Of a stretch of DNA of 64,000 bases, positions 1 through 11,585 are shown in pieces. The notes under the pieces were generated by a model, which was not told the DNA's origin, did not search any database, and was given only the letters and a program-made list of their open reading frames with translations. Each line of letters begins with the position of its first letter. The stretch's first letter is position 1. A program made the translations under genes and the position numbers. This DNA is from Modicisalibacter muralis (GTDB lineage: Bacteria > Pseudomonadota > Gammaproteobacteria > Pseudomonadales > Halomonadaceae): NCBI RefSeq assembly GCF_900102945.1, contig NZ_FNGI01000003.1, positions 124,001 through 188,000 of the forward strand, given 5' to 3'.

Positions 1-1390
<1,390 letters not shown>

Positions 1391-1414
1391 CTAGTTAGTC
1401 GCTTCTAGCCAAGC

Positions 1415-2827
1415 CTAGTTGGCCTGATAGCGGTGCAGCCGATTGAGGCGCTCGAACTCCTGGACCCGCTGACGGGCGAAACCGACGGTCTGCGCGGTCA
1501 TCACGCTGCGATTTTCATCCTTGAGCTCGCCGCCCATGTTGCGCACCAGCACCATCGCGGTTTCGACCATCGCCTCGAAGGCCGCCGCCGAATCCTGCGC
1601 GCCGGGCAACGGCATCAGGAAGGTCACGCCGGGCGTGGCGAAATCGTCCAGGGCTTCCAGATCGAAGGTGCCGGGCTTGACCACATCGACCATGGCGAAC
1701 TGCAGATCGCTCTCGGCGTCCTCCGTTTCGTAGCGCAGGAAGATGCCCATCTCGCTGTAGCGCAGACCGCAGGCCAGCATCAGGTTGAGCAGATCGGGGC
1801 CGGAGAAGCCCTCTTCGTTGCGCGCCATGACGCTGATGACGATGACTTCCTCGGCGTGGGCCAGCGTTTCGCGGGCGCGCTGGGCACTGACGTGATGACG
1901 GCGAGCCTTTTCCACCACCGGATGCGCCGTGACTTTGTAATCAGCCACATCGTCGTGCGTCGCCGGCAGCGGCCGCTCGTCGGCATGGCTGGCATCCGGC
2001 GTCGCAGCAGCGCGCGCCGTTTCGCCCACCGGCTCGAAGGGCGGCTCGAAGGCGACACTCGGCGCCTGGCGTTCAGCGCTGCCCGACCCTGACTTGCCCG
2101 CTGAAAGATCGGGAGCGCCACCCAATGAAGGTTCATTGGCATGCGCGACACCTTCGTCGTCGTGACGCTGGAGTGCCGAGGACATCCGCTGCACCGACTG
2201 CGAGACACGCTGACTGCCGGAGCGCAATGCCGCCGCCATGCCTGCGCGACTGAAGCGGCTCATCGGCGCTTCGGCGTCGTCGTCATGATGCGCCACTTCG
2301 CTATCATCGACGAACGCACGCGGTTCATCGTCGGAACGACGCAGCGGTTGCATTGCCGGCTCGTTGTCTGGGGCATCGCGCTCGGCGCGCAGCGGCTCGG
2401 CCGCCGGAGCGGTTGAACGATGGCTCTCGGCTGCTGGCGGCGTCGACTCACTTAGCGCATCCATGTCTTCGCGTTCACGCTCGTGCGCACGCTCTCCTGC
2501 GCTTGGCGTAGCCGCAGTCGCGGTATGCTCCATCCGCGAGAATACCTTGGACGGTCCAGGATGTTCCTGACGCTGCAACTTGGGCTTCGGTTCGACCGCC
2601 GCCTGTGTCGCAGGCCTGACGACCCGTGCCCCTCCATTAGGCAACTCCCAGTTGATTTCGGCTTGCCTGGCGGCTTCCTCGGGATCGGTCGCCAGGCTGC
2701 CATCATCACCCTTGACCTGATCAAGGCGAGGTACTCTACGCTGACGCTGTAGGCGACGCACACCGTCAACGACGATGATCGTCACCAGAACCAGCCCCAG
2801 AATGATCAACCACTCTCTTAGTTCCAT
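1415..2827 (-). CDS. zipA: Cell division protein ZipA
   Basis: Membrane anchor for FtsZ at the division septum. The 470-residue protein starts MELREWLIILGLVLVTII, the typical single N-terminal membrane segment, followed by a basic stretch. A long acidic, Ala/Glu/Asp-rich linker (about residues 40-320) is unusually extended. The C-terminal FtsZ-binding domain (about 330-470) holds the motif V-I-S-V-M-A-R and a stretch ending in FERLNRLHRYQAN. I chose the ATG at 2827 rather than an upstream in-frame ATG at 2926 because it places the membrane segment at the N terminus. Neighbours smc and ligA are the usual gammaproteobacterial context. Confidence 0.95.
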   Translation of the reverse strand: MELREWLIILGLVLVTIIVVDGVRRLQRQRRVPRLDQVKGDDGSLATDPEEAARQAEINWELPNGGARVVRPATQAAVEPKPKLQRQEHPGPSKVFSRMEHTATAATPSAGERAHEREREDMDALSESTPPAAESHRSTAPAAEPLRAERDAPDNEPAMQPLRRSDDEPRAFVDDSEVAHHDDDAEAPMSRFSRAGMAAALRSGSQRVSQSVQRMSSALQRHDDEGVAHANEPSLGGAPDLSAGKSGSGSAERQAPSVAFEPPFEPVGETARAAATPDASHADERPLPATHDDVADYKVTAHPVVEKARRHHVSAQRARETLAHAEEVIVISVMARNEEGFSGPDLLNLMLACGLRYSEMGIFLRYETEDAESDLQFAMVDVVKPGTFDLEALDDFATPGVTFLMPLPGAQDSAAAFEAMVETAMVLVRNMGGELKDENRSVMTAQTVGFARQRVQEFERLNRLHRYQAN

Positions 2828-3021
2828 GGGTCGTCTTGCCTGTTTGCTAAGGCGCCATGCCTGATAAGTTATCGTCAATAGCATAGCGCGATTGCCAAAA
2901 AAAGGGCTACTTTTTTCGAAAGTCAAGTTTCCCCTCAGCCCAGCACAATCGCCCTTCTTTTGTCCCTGTTGTTGCCACTAATGGTTGTTGGTAAACCTTT
3001 TCGGCATTTCCTGCAAGTTTT

Positions 3022-6000
3022 CTATGCCTCGGCAAGCTGTGCCGCTTGCTCGACGCCTACCGAAACCAGACGCGAGACGCCGGGTTCCTGCATGGTCACG
3101 CCCATCAATCGATCGGCGGCTTCCATGGCGATCTTGTTGTGGGTGATATAAATGAACTGCACCGACGCCGACATATCCTTGACCAACGCAGCATAACGAC
3201 CCACGTTGGCATCATCCAGTGGTGCATCGACTTCGTCGAGCATACAAAACGGCGCCGGATTGAGTTGGAAGATGGCGAACACCAGCGACAATGCCGTCAG
3301 TGCCTTTTCGCCCCCCGACAGCAAATGAATGGTGCTGTTCTTCTTGCCCGGCGGTCGTGCCATGATCGCCACCCCGGTCTCCAGCAAATCCTCGCCGGTC
3401 AGCGTTAGCCACGCGGTTCCGCCACCGAAAACCCGAGGGAAAAGACGCGATATACCCTCGTTGACCTGATCGAAAGTCTGCTTGAAACGCGTGCGGGTTT
3501 CCTGGTCGATCTTGCGAATCGCCCGATCCAGGGTCTCCAACGCTTCGCTCAACTCGGCATGTTGACCCTCGAGATAGTCCCTTCGTTCCGCTTGCTGATC
3601 ATATTCTTCGATGGCCGCCAGGTTGATCGCCCCCAGGCGCTTGACCTTTTCGCCGGTCTCCTCGAGGCGCGCCTGCCATGCCGACTCGGTGGCATTGGGG
3701 TCGAGTTGCGCTTCCAGCGTCGCCGCCTCATGACCCAGTTCGGCGAGCGTCTCATCCTGGGCGTCGGCCTTGAGCTTGAGCGCCTGCACCTGCATGCGGC
3801 CCTCTTCGAGGCGACTGCGGACACCTTCCAGGTTGCGCTCGTGCTGTTGGCGAGCCACCTCGGTTTCGCGCAACAGCTCGGCCAGTTGCTGGGCCTCGTC
3901 GCGGCAGGCGTTGAGCGCACGCTCTTCCTCGGCGCGCCGATGCAGCAATTCATCGAGTTCGCCGCGGCTGTCTTCCTCGGGCTCGCGCAGCATCTCGCGC
4001 TGTTCCTCGAGTTCGCCGCACTTCTCTTCGAGCCGGGTGCGGGTTTCATCGCTGCGGCCACGCTGCTCGGCAAGGCCGGCGCGCTCGGTGGTCAAACGCT
4101 GATGTTCGAGCGCCAACTGCTGGGCGCGCTCCTGCAATGGCCGCTGACGCGAGCGCTGCCCGGCCAGCGACTCCTGGGCCTCGCGGCGAACGCGAGCCAG
4201 ATCCTCGCGCCGCTGGCTGCTTTCATCGAGGGTCGTCATCGCCGCCTGCCAGCGCTCGCGCGCCTCTTCCAGTTCCAGCGCGCGAGCCTCGCGAGCGGCC
4301 TCGAGTTCGCCGAGTTCGGCGTCGATATCCCGCGCTCGCGCGTCGTTATGCTCCAGGCGAGCGGCCAGGTTGTTTTCTTCGAGCGCCACCTGCTGGCGGC
4401 GTTGCCCCAGTTCGCGCTCCTCGATCCGGCATCGTTCCAGCGTCTGCTCGCCGGTTGCGTCGCGCTGGCCGGCCTCGGCGAGTCGCGTCGCGTGGTCATC
4501 CAGCTGCGCCTCGACGATTTCCAGTTCGGCAGCGACTTCCTCACGCCGGCGCTGCTGAATGAGCACGCTATCGGCGCTATCGCCCGTGCCGCGTCGCCAC
4601 GCCCAGCCGCGACCGAGCCACAGGCCATCGGCGCTCAGCACGCTTTCGCCCGGCGCCAATCGGTCGAGCAGCGCCCAGGCCTGGGCATGGTCGTCGACAC
4701 AGCGGATAGCCGCCAATAGCTGCGACGCGGCGCCGGCATGCTCAACGCGCGCCGCCAGGGTGCCCGGTGGCGCCTCGCACGCGGTGTCGACGAGGAGCGT
4801 CAACTCAGCGCTGGCGAGTTCTTCGTCGAGCCCTTCACCGAGCAGCGTGTCACGCGCCAGCTCGGACACCAGACGGGCGTTGAGCCACGGGCCGAGCACC
4901 CAGGCGACGGCGTTTTCCCACCCCGGCGCGACGCGCATGCGCTCGGCGAGACGCGGCGCCGAACCCAGCCCGTGATGCGCCAGGCGTGCCTCGAGCGCCT
5001 CGTCGCTGTCGCTGAGACTGGCCTCGATCAGCGCGTCGAGCGAAGCCAGCTCGCCTTGCAACTGGCTGCGCCGCTGGCGATCCGCCTCGCGCGCGGCCTC
5101 GGCGTCGCTGATTGCCTCGCGCGCCCGGTCACGCTCGGCCTGCGCGCGCTCACGCCGCGACTCCAGCGCCTCGAGCTGCAAATCGAGTTCGGCGAGTTGC
5201 TCGCCGAAGCCTTCGCGTTGCTGACGCAGTGCGTGCTGGTCGGGCAACTCGTCGCGCTGCTGGCGGCGACGCTGAATATCGCCGGCCAGGGTCTCGATGG
5301 CGCGCTCGAAATGGCGCACGGCATCCTGGGCTCGCTCGGCCTGGCGACCGGCTTCACGATCCTGTTCGCTAAAGGCCTCCCAATCGCTCTGGATATCTTC
5401 ATGGGCCTGCTCGGCCTCTTCGAGGGCGGCTTCGAGTTCGGCCAGCGACTCATTGACCGCTTCGCGCTCCGGGGTCAGCGTTTCCAGCCGCTCGTCGAGA
5501 TGCCGCAGGCGCTGGTCGTCCTCGTCGCCGAGGCGGTCGAGTTCGGCCAGCTCGCGGCGCGCCGTTTCGAGATCGCGCGCTAGCTGCTGTTCCTGGCTAC
5601 GGGCATGCTCGAGGCGCTGCTCGAGCCGGGCGATGGCGGCACCGGTGGCGTAGAAGCGTGCCTGGTAGCCCTCGAGCTGCTCGGCGAGCCGGTCATGCTC
5701 CAGGCGCGACTGCTCGAGGCGGCTCTCGCACTGGCGACTGCCCAGGATCTCCCGCTCGACCTGGGTTTCCAGTTCGCGGACCCGGCTTTCCTGCTCGCCC
5801 TGCTGCGCCCGCAGCCCGCGCCGGCGCAGTAGCGTCAATTCGCCCTTGAGGCGATATTCCTGCTGCTTGAGCGTCTGGTAGCGGCGCGCCGCCTCAGCCT
5901 GACGCTGCAAGCGTTCGAGCTGTTTGTCGAGTTCCTCGCGAATGTCGTCGAGGCGCTCGAGGTTCTCCTGGGTACGCCGCATGCGGTTTTCGGTCTCGCG

Positions 6001-6531
6001 GCGGCGCTCCTTGTACTTGGAGATGCCGGCGGCTTCCTCGAGGGTCGAGCGCAATTCCTCGGGGCGCGCCTCGATCAACCGCGAGATCATGCCCTGGCCG
6101 ATCAACGCGTAGGAACGCGGTCCCAGGCCGGTGCCCAGGAACAGGTCGGCGATGTCGCGGCGGCGGCACTTCTGGCCATTGAAGAAGTAACTCGACTGGC
6201 TATCGCGGGTGACCACGCGCTTGACCGCGATCTCGGCGTATTGGGCGTAAGCGCCGCCCATGCTGCCGTCGCGATTGTCGAAGAATAATTCGATGGATGC
6301 CTGGCCCACCGGCTTGCGCCCTGTCGCGCCATTGAAGATGACATCGGTCATCGACTCGCCACGCAGCGTCTTGGCCGAGGACTCGCCCATCACCCAGCGC
6401 ACCGCGTCGATGACGTTGGACTTGCCACAGCCGTTGGGGCCGACGATCGCCGTCATGTTGCCGTCGAACGGCACCGTGACGGGGTCGACGAACGACTTGA
6501 AGCCAGCCAGCTTGATCGACTTCAGGCGCAT
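3022..6531 (-). CDS. smc: Chromosome partition protein Smc
   Basis: Condensin ATPase that compacts and segregates the chromosome. The protein has 1169 residues. The N-terminal head contains Walker A G-P-N-G-C-G-K-S-N near residue 32. Two long coiled coils rich in Glu, Arg, Gln and Leu flank a central hinge (about 510-660). The C-terminal head carries the ABC signature L-S-G-G-E-K-A-L-T-A-L and Walker B F-C-M-L-D-E-V-D-A-P-L-D. The start at 6531 (MRLKSIKLAGFKSF) is four bases downstream of the ccmI stop, so smc may be translated from the ccm transcript. Sequence and length fit the family well. Confidence 0.97.
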   Translation of the reverse strand: MRLKSIKLAGFKSFVDPVTVPFDGNMTAIVGPNGCGKSNVIDAVRWVMGESSAKTLRGESMTDVIFNGATGRKPVGQASIELFFDNRDGSMGGAYAQYAEIAVKRVVTRDSQSSYFFNGQKCRRRDIADLFLGTGLGPRSYALIGQGMISRLIEARPEELRSTLEEAAGISKYKERRRETENRMRRTQENLERLDDIREELDKQLERLQRQAEAARRYQTLKQQEYRLKGELTLLRRRGLRAQQGEQESRVRELETQVEREILGSRQCESRLEQSRLEHDRLAEQLEGYQARFYATGAAIARLEQRLEHARSQEQQLARDLETARRELAELDRLGDEDDQRLRHLDERLETLTPEREAVNESLAELEAALEEAEQAHEDIQSDWEAFSEQDREAGRQAERAQDAVRHFERAIETLAGDIQRRRQQRDELPDQHALRQQREGFGEQLAELDLQLEALESRRERAQAERDRAREAISDAEAAREADRQRRSQLQGELASLDALIEASLSDSDEALEARLAHHGLGSAPRLAERMRVAPGWENAVAWVLGPWLNARLVSELARDTLLGEGLDEELASAELTLLVDTACEAPPGTLAARVEHAGAASQLLAAIRCVDDHAQAWALLDRLAPGESVLSADGLWLGRGWAWRRGTGDSADSVLIQQRRREEVAAELEIVEAQLDDHATRLAEAGQRDATGEQTLERCRIEERELGQRRQQVALEENNLAARLEHNDARARDIDAELGELEAAREARALELEEARERWQAAMTTLDESSQRREDLARVRREAQESLAGQRSRQRPLQERAQQLALEHQRLTTERAGLAEQRGRSDETRTRLEEKCGELEEQREMLREPEEDSRGELDELLHRRAEEERALNACRDEAQQLAELLRETEVARQQHERNLEGVRSRLEEGRMQVQALKLKADAQDETLAELGHEAATLEAQLDPNATESAWQARLEETGEKVKRLGAINLAAIEEYDQQAERRDYLEGQHAELSEALETLDRAIRKIDQETRTRFKQTFDQVNEGISRLFPRVFGGGTAWLTLTGEDLLETGVAIMARPPGKKNSTIHLLSGGEKALTALSLVFAIFQLNPAPFCMLDEVDAPLDDANVGRYAALVKDMSASVQFIYITHNKIAMEAADRLMGVTMQEPGVSRLVSVGVEQAAQLAEA

Positions 6532-6535
6532 TCGC

Positions 6536-7777
6536 TCAGTCCACCACGCGGTCGATGGTGACGGCGATTGGCGCGGCGGCATCGCCGAGCGTGACCGGGC
6601 CGGCCTCGCCGACCAGATCGCCGGGCTGCGGCGTGGCCTGGCCGCTGGGCGAGACGCGCACCGTCAGACGCACTTCATCGACCTGCGATAGCCGCGCCAT
6701 CGGTGCCATGGCATCGCCATCGTCCAGCGTCACTTCGAGCGGCAGATCGGCCACCGTGGCCCGTTCGATGGCCAGCGGCGGCAACTTCCCAGGCACATCG
6801 CGCGCGATCACGAAAACCGTGTCGTCGGGCGCCGCCCGGTTGCGTAGCTCCTTGGCGAGTTCGACCGCGACCGTCAGCGCAGGGCCACCAGCACCCGACT
6901 GGTCGGTCGCCTCGGGTGCGATGCCCAGACGCTGCTGGGCCACCGCGATACCCTCGCGCAGCGCCGCCGCCGAGCCGGCGTCGCCGAAGCCGGCGATGGC
7001 CTCGCGCCAATAGCCGATGGCTTCTTCGTAACGACCGTGATCGAAGGCCTCGATACCCAGCATGCCCAGCACCGTGGGCTGATGCGGCTGCTTGGCCAGG
7101 GTTTCGTCGACCAGCGCCTGTACCTCGTCGGTCAGGGTGCGGTTGGCGGCGAAGAACTTGATCTGCGCCAACTGGGCGAGCAGGCCGGGGCGGCGCCCTT
7201 GCAGCTCGATCAGCCGCTGCAACGCATGGGTCGCCTTGTCGAACTGGCCGCTGTCGCGATACAGCGGGAACAGCGACAGCCATACCTTGGGGTTGTCGGG
7301 TTGCAGCGCCGCCTGATTCTCGAGACCGCCGACCAGCATCGCCAGCGAGCCATCCGGTGAGCTGCGTACCTGCTGATAGACGTTATAGATCGCCAGATCG
7401 CCCTGCGCGCCCTCGCGCTGGTACCACACCAGGCTGACCACCACCAGCGTCAGCATTATCAATGGCACCAGCAGGCGGCCCGCGGACGGCGACTTGAGTG
7501 GCGAGCGACGCTGACCCTCGGCATCCTCGAGCAGGCTGCGGTCGAGTTCCAGACGGCTATCGTCGAAGCGTGCGGCATCGATCTCGCCGCGCTCGCGCGC
7601 GGCTTCAAGCGAAGCCAGACGCTGCCGGTAGACCGTGACGTTCTGCTCGGTGTTACGCCCTTCGGCCTCGAAGGCTTGCTGGGCGGCATGCACGCCACGC
7701 GCCTGGCGCAGCGGCAGGAGTAGTAGCCACAGCGCCGGCAGCAACAGCAGACCCAGCGCTAACCAGAGCAGGTTCAT
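6536..7777 (-). CDS. ccmI: Cytochrome c maturation protein CcmI (CycH), TPR apocytochrome chaperone
   Basis: Holds apocytochrome c and delivers it to the CcmF/H ligase. The 413 residues begin with a membrane segment (MNLLWLALGLLLLPALW). A cytoplasmic loop and a second membrane segment near residues 100-120 (LLVPLIMLTLVVVSLVW) follow. TPR-like repeats (about 150-290) include D-N-P-K-V-W-L-S-L-F and Q-P-T-V-L-G-M-L-G-I-E. The periplasmic C-terminal domain has a beta-rich character. The start overlaps the ccmH stop by four bases (ATGA). It is the last ccm gene and abuts smc. Confidence 0.92.
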   Translation of the reverse strand: MNLLWLALGLLLLPALWLLLLPLRQARGVHAAQQAFEAEGRNTEQNVTVYRQRLASLEAARERGEIDAARFDDSRLELDRSLLEDAEGQRRSPLKSPSAGRLLVPLIMLTLVVVSLVWYQREGAQGDLAIYNVYQQVRSSPDGSLAMLVGGLENQAALQPDNPKVWLSLFPLYRDSGQFDKATHALQRLIELQGRRPGLLAQLAQIKFFAANRTLTDEVQALVDETLAKQPHQPTVLGMLGIEAFDHGRYEEAIGYWREAIAGFGDAGSAAALREGIAVAQQRLGIAPEATDQSGAGGPALTVAVELAKELRNRAAPDDTVFVIARDVPGKLPPLAIERATVADLPLEVTLDDGDAMAPMARLSQVDEVRLTVRVSPSGQATPQPGDLVGEAGPVTLGDAAAPIAVTIDRVVD

Positions 7778-8313
7778 TCGGTTCTCTCGCGATTGATCAG
7801 GGCATTGAGGCGTTCGCGTTCCGCCACGCTGAGCGCCTGGCCGGCGGCGCGGCGTCGCGCACGCACGATCAGGCCGATGACGAGCGCGCCGAGCACCACC
7901 AGGCCGGCCGGCAGCCCCCACAGCAGCCAGGTGCGGCCCGACAGGCGGGGGTTGTAGAGCACGTAATCGCCGAAGCGGCGAACCATATAATCCTGTATCT
8001 CGCGATCCGAGCGCCCGTCCTCGAGCAACACGACGACCTGCTCGCGCATGTCTTCGGCAATCGGTGAGTTGGAGTCGCCGATCGCCTGATTCTGGCATTT
8101 GGGGCAGCGCAGGTTGTCGGTCAGATCCTGGTAACGCTGCTGGGTGACCGGGTTATCGAAGCGATGAACCTCGATGGCCGCCGATGCCGGACCCGCCAGC
8201 GCCGACAGCAACAGCAGACAAAACAGCACGCTCAACACCTGGCTCAGGCATGGGCTCGACCAGGGCCTTGGCCATGCATTCCACAACCGGCTCAGGCTCA
8301 TTGGGAACGCCAT
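7774..8313 (-). CDS. ccmH: Cytochrome c maturation thiol-disulfide protein CcmH (CcmL type)
   Basis: Reduces the apocytochrome CXXCH disulfide for haem ligation in the periplasm. The 179-residue protein has a signal-like N terminus, then the diagnostic motif L-R-C-P-K-C-Q-N-Q with the redox cysteine pair near residue 60. A C-terminal membrane anchor (TWLLWGLPAGLVVLGALVIG) follows. The ATG at 8313 has a strong GGAGG six bases upstream. It starts inside the 3' end of ccmG (16-base overlap), consistent with translational coupling. CcmI is encoded separately, unlike the fused E. coli CcmH. Confidence 0.94.
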   Translation of the reverse strand: MAFPMSLSRLWNAWPRPWSSPCLSQVLSVLFCLLLLSALAGPASAAIEVHRFDNPVTQQRYQDLTDNLRCPKCQNQAIGDSNSPIAEDMREQVVVLLEDGRSDREIQDYMVRRFGDYVLYNPRLSGRTWLLWGLPAGLVVLGALVIGLIVRARRRAAGQALSVAERERLNALINRERTE

Positions 8314-8831
8314 TTTCTCACCTCCGGCAGGATTACCCGTTCGACGTCCTCGGGCGTGATGTAGCCCGTGTGGTGATAGCGAATCACTCCCTCGGCATCG
8401 ACGATGAAGGTTTCCGGCGCACCATACACACCCAGGTCGAAGCCCAGCGTGCCGTCGGGATCGAAGATATTGACCTCGAAGGGATTGCCGTAGGTGGTAA
8501 GAAATTCGCGGGCCTTGGCGCGGGTGTCCTTGTAGTCGATGCCGATCAATCGCACGCCGTGATCGGCGAGTGCCAGCAGTTGCGGCATCTCCTGCTTGCA
8601 GGTCGGGCACCATTCGCCCCATACATTGACCACGCTGACCTGGCCCTCGAGCAGCGACTCATCCACTCGCGCCTCGGGGTCGGCCAGCGTCGACAGCTCG
8701 AAATCGGGGAATTCGCGAGCCAGCAACGCCGACTCCCGCGCGCTGGGGTTCAGCGACAGGCCCTGATAGAGAAACACCGCCAACAACACGAATATCGCCA
8801 GCGGGATCAGCAATAGCAGGCGCCGCTTCAT
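8298..8831 (-). CDS. ccmG: Thiol:disulfide interchange protein DsbE/CcmG
   Basis: Membrane-anchored periplasmic thioredoxin that supplies reductant to CcmH and apocytochrome c. The 177 residues begin MKRRLLLLIPLAIFVLLAVFL, an uncleaved anchor. The thioredoxin fold follows with active site W-C-P-T-C near residue 83 and the conserved G-V-Y-G-A-P-E-T-F-I-V-D segment. The start overlaps the ccmF stop by four bases, as expected in a ccm operon. Confidence 0.95.
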   Translation of the reverse strand: MKRRLLLLIPLAIFVLLAVFLYQGLSLNPSARESALLAREFPDFELSTLADPEARVDESLLEGQVSVVNVWGEWCPTCKQEMPQLLALADHGVRLIGIDYKDTRAKAREFLTTYGNPFEVNIFDPDGTLGFDLGVYGAPETFIVDAEGVIRYHHTGYITPEDVERVILPEVRKWRSQ

Positions 8832-10831
8832 GCATGCACCTCTTCGAGCCCGTTGGCCTTGGCTGCCGAGCCTTGCCTCGCACGCCGCGAGGCCCGCCGA
8901 TAGCGCCGGTCGGCCACGGCGAGAATCCCGCCGCAGGCCATCAGCAACGCGCCGAGCCACAACCAGCGCACGAACGGTTTGTACTGGATGCGCAGCGCCC
9001 AGTCGCCATCGCCCAGGCGCTCGCCCATCGCCACGTACAGGTCGCTGAACAGCCCCGGGCGCAGGGCGACATCGGTCATCGGCATGTTGCGCGCCAGATA
9101 GAGGCGCTTCTCGGGGCGCATGATCTCGACCCGCTCTCCCGCGCGGAGCACCTCGATGGTCGCGGTATCGGCGATGTAGTTGGGGCCGCGACGCTCGCTA
9201 AAATCGCGCATGACGAAGGTGTAACCGGCGAGCTCGACGCTGTCGCCCACCGCCATGCGCACGGTGCGCTCGACGTTGTAATGCGAAACCACCGTCACGC
9301 CGACGATGGTCACCGCCAGGCCCAGATGACCGAGCACCATGCCCCAGTAGGCCGGAGACAACCGCTTGAAACCGGCCGCGAGCGACGTCGCGTTGCGCAA
9401 CTTGTCGAACACATCGCGCACCAGCGCCAGCACTACCCATAGCGCAATCGCCAGCCCCAGCGAGACCCACAGGTTCCACTCGCCGTCGTAAAGCAGCGGC
9501 GCCACGGCGGCGATCGCCAGCGACGCCAGCGCGGACCACAGCAGGCGACGAAACAGCTCGCGCCCGGCCATCTGCTTCCAGCGCGCCAACGGGCCGAGGC
9601 CCATGAAGATGCACAACAGCGTGGTCAGAGGCACGAACAGCGCATTGAAGTACGGCGGGCCGACGCTGATCTTGCCCAGCTCCAGGGCATCGAGAATCAG
9701 CGGGTAGAGCGTGCCCAGCAGCACCGTGACGGTCATGATCACCAATACGATGTTGTTGATCAGCAGCAGCGCGTCACGCGACAGCCAGCCGAAGCCGACC
9801 GTGTGATTGACGCGCGGCGCGCGCAGCGCGAAAAGCAGCAGCGAGCCGCCCACCGTCAGGCCCAGCAACACCAGGATGAACGTGCCCCGAGCCGGGTCGT
9901 TGGCGAAGGCATGCACCGAGGTCAACACCCCCGAGCGCACCAGGAAGGTGCCGAGCAGCGACAGCGAGAAGGTGGTGATCGCCAGCAGCACCGTCCAGCT
10001 CTTGAAGCTGCCGCGCTTCTCGGTCACCGCCAGCGAGTGCATCAGCGCGGTACCGGCCAGCCAGGGCAGCAGCGAGGCGTTTTCCACCGGGTCCCAGAAC
10101 CACCAGCCGCCCCAGCCCAGTTCGTAATAGGCCCACCAGCTACCCAGCGCGATGCCCACGGTGAGAAAGGCCCAGGCGACGTTGGTCCAGGGTCGCGCCC
10201 AGCGCGTCCAGGCGGCGTCGAGACGCCCACCGATCAGCGCGGCGATGGCGAAGGCGAAGACCACCGAGAAACCCACATAGCCCATATAGAGCATCGGCGG
10301 GTGGATGATCAGGCCGAAATCCTGCAACAGCGGATTGAGATCGGCGCCGTCCGCCGGTATGTCGGGCAGCAGCCGCCGAAACGGATTCGAGGTAAGCAGG
10401 ATGAACAGCAGAAAGCCGACGCAGACCATGCCCATCACGCTCAGCACGCGCGCCAGCATGTCGCGCGGCAGGCGGCCCGAGAACAGGCTGACGGCGAAGC
10501 TCCAGCCGCCGAGCATCAGGCTCCACAGCAGCACCGAGCCCTCGTGGCTGCCCCACACCGCGCTGGCCTTGTAGTACCAGGGCAGCATCGAGTTGGAGTT
10601 GCTGGCCACGTAGGCGACGCTGAATTCATCGAGCAGGAAACTGGCCATCAAGCAGGCGAACGCCACCAGCAGGAACAGGAACTGCCCCGCCGCCATGGGC
10701 CGCGCGAAGGCCATCCACAACGGGCGGCGGGTCGCCGCGCCGGCCAGCGGCACGGTGGCCTGCACGACTGCCATCAACAGCGCCAGAATCACCGCGTAGT
10801 GGCCGATTTCGGGAATGATCTTGCTGAGCAT
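8828..10831 (-). CDS. ccmF: Cytochrome c haem lyase subunit CcmF
   Basis: Polytopic inner-membrane protein that attaches haem to apocytochrome c together with CcmH and CcmI. The 667 residues contain many membrane helices and the WWD signature W-G-G-W-W-F-W-D-P at about residues 240-248. Conserved His-containing loops (for example I-I-H-P-P-M-L-Y-M-G-Y at 176-185) flank it. Length matches E. coli CcmF (about 650). It overlaps ccmG by four bases and follows ccmE by 12 bases. Confidence 0.97.
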   Translation of the reverse strand: MLSKIIPEIGHYAVILALLMAVVQATVPLAGAATRRPLWMAFARPMAAGQFLFLLVAFACLMASFLLDEFSVAYVASNSNSMLPWYYKASAVWGSHEGSVLLWSLMLGGWSFAVSLFSGRLPRDMLARVLSVMGMVCVGFLLFILLTSNPFRRLLPDIPADGADLNPLLQDFGLIIHPPMLYMGYVGFSVVFAFAIAALIGGRLDAAWTRWARPWTNVAWAFLTVGIALGSWWAYYELGWGGWWFWDPVENASLLPWLAGTALMHSLAVTEKRGSFKSWTVLLAITTFSLSLLGTFLVRSGVLTSVHAFANDPARGTFILVLLGLTVGGSLLLFALRAPRVNHTVGFGWLSRDALLLINNIVLVIMTVTVLLGTLYPLILDALELGKISVGPPYFNALFVPLTTLLCIFMGLGPLARWKQMAGRELFRRLLWSALASLAIAAVAPLLYDGEWNLWVSLGLAIALWVVLALVRDVFDKLRNATSLAAGFKRLSPAYWGMVLGHLGLAVTIVGVTVVSHYNVERTVRMAVGDSVELAGYTFVMRDFSERRGPNYIADTATIEVLRAGERVEIMRPEKRLYLARNMPMTDVALRPGLFSDLYVAMGERLGDGDWALRIQYKPFVRWLWLGALLMACGGILAVADRRYRRASRRARQGSAAKANGLEEVHA

Positions 10832-10843
10832 GCTGCCTCCCGG

Positions 10844-11368
10844 TTACTCGACGGTCGTGCCGTAACCGGCAGATGTTTCGCCGGACGCCTGGACTTTACT
10901 CGCGGCGGATGTCATGCCGGAAGACTCGATCGCGGCGGGTGTCTTGCCGGATGCCTTGAGCGCGGCGGCGACTCCCGGCGGCATGTAGTTTTCATCGTGC
11001 TTGGCCAGCACCTGATCGGCATGCAGCACACCCTCGCTATCGAGCTGACCGATCACCACCACGCCCTGCCCCTCGCGAAACAGGTCGGGCAGGATACCGT
11101 TGTAGGTGATCCGCAGGTCATCCTGATAGTCGGTGACCACGAAGGTCACGTCGAGGGTCTCGCCACTGCGCGACACGCTGCCCTGCTTGACCATGCCACC
11201 GGCACGAATCTGACGCTCGACCGGCGCTTCGCCGGCGGCGATCTGGGTCGGGCTGAAGAACAGGTTGATGTTGCTGCGTAGCGCGTAGAGGGTCAGCCCC
11301 ACGGCAATCGCCGCCAGGGCGACCAGCCCCACTAGCACGTACAGGCGCTGCTTGCGTTTAGGCGTCAT
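10844..11368 (-). CDS. ccmE: Cytochrome c haem chaperone CcmE
   Basis: Periplasmic membrane-anchored chaperone that binds haem covalently before passing it to CcmF. The 174 residues have an N-terminal anchor (residues 9-30) and a beta-barrel. The haem-binding motif H-D-E-N-Y places the histidine at 124 and the tyrosine at 128. The C-terminal tail is an Ala/Ser/Gly-rich low-complexity extension with repeated A-S-G-[KE]-T elements. The start overlaps ccmD by 11 bases. Confidence 0.96.
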   Translation of the reverse strand: MTPKRKQRLYVLVGLVALAAIAVGLTLYALRSNINLFFSPTQIAAGEAPVERQIRAGGMVKQGSVSRSGETLDVTFVVTDYQDDLRITYNGILPDLFREGQGVVVIGQLDSEGVLHADQVLAKHDENYMPPGVAAALKASGKTPAAIESSGMTSAASKVQASGETSAGYGTTVE

Positions 11369-11585
11369 CGGCTTCTCGTTCGGAAAAGTCCCCGGGAGCG
11401 TCGCGCTTTGCGGCACTGCGCTCCCGGCGATTGCGTCGCTTGAGTTCTCGAATCCGTTGGCGACGTTCGGCCCGGGCATGCCATGCGCTGCCGATCAGCA
11501 GCGCCGCGGTCACTCCCCAGGCCGGCCACACATAGGGCGCATGGCCACCCATGGCCAATAGCGCGGCTAGCGAATCGAAGGCCAT
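11358..11585 (-). CDS. ccmD: Haem exporter protein CcmD
   Basis: Small membrane protein that helps release holo-CcmE from the CcmABC complex. It has 75 residues: one membrane segment (about residues 16-33) after the motif [10 protein letters not shown], then a highly charged Arg/Glu tail. The ATG shares one base with the ccmC stop (TGATG). Size and position between ccmC and ccmE are diagnostic. Confidence 0.9.
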   Translation of the reverse strand: MAFDSLAALLAMGGHAPYVWPAWGVTAALLIGSAWHARAERRQRIRELKRRNRRERSAAKRDAPGDFSEREADDA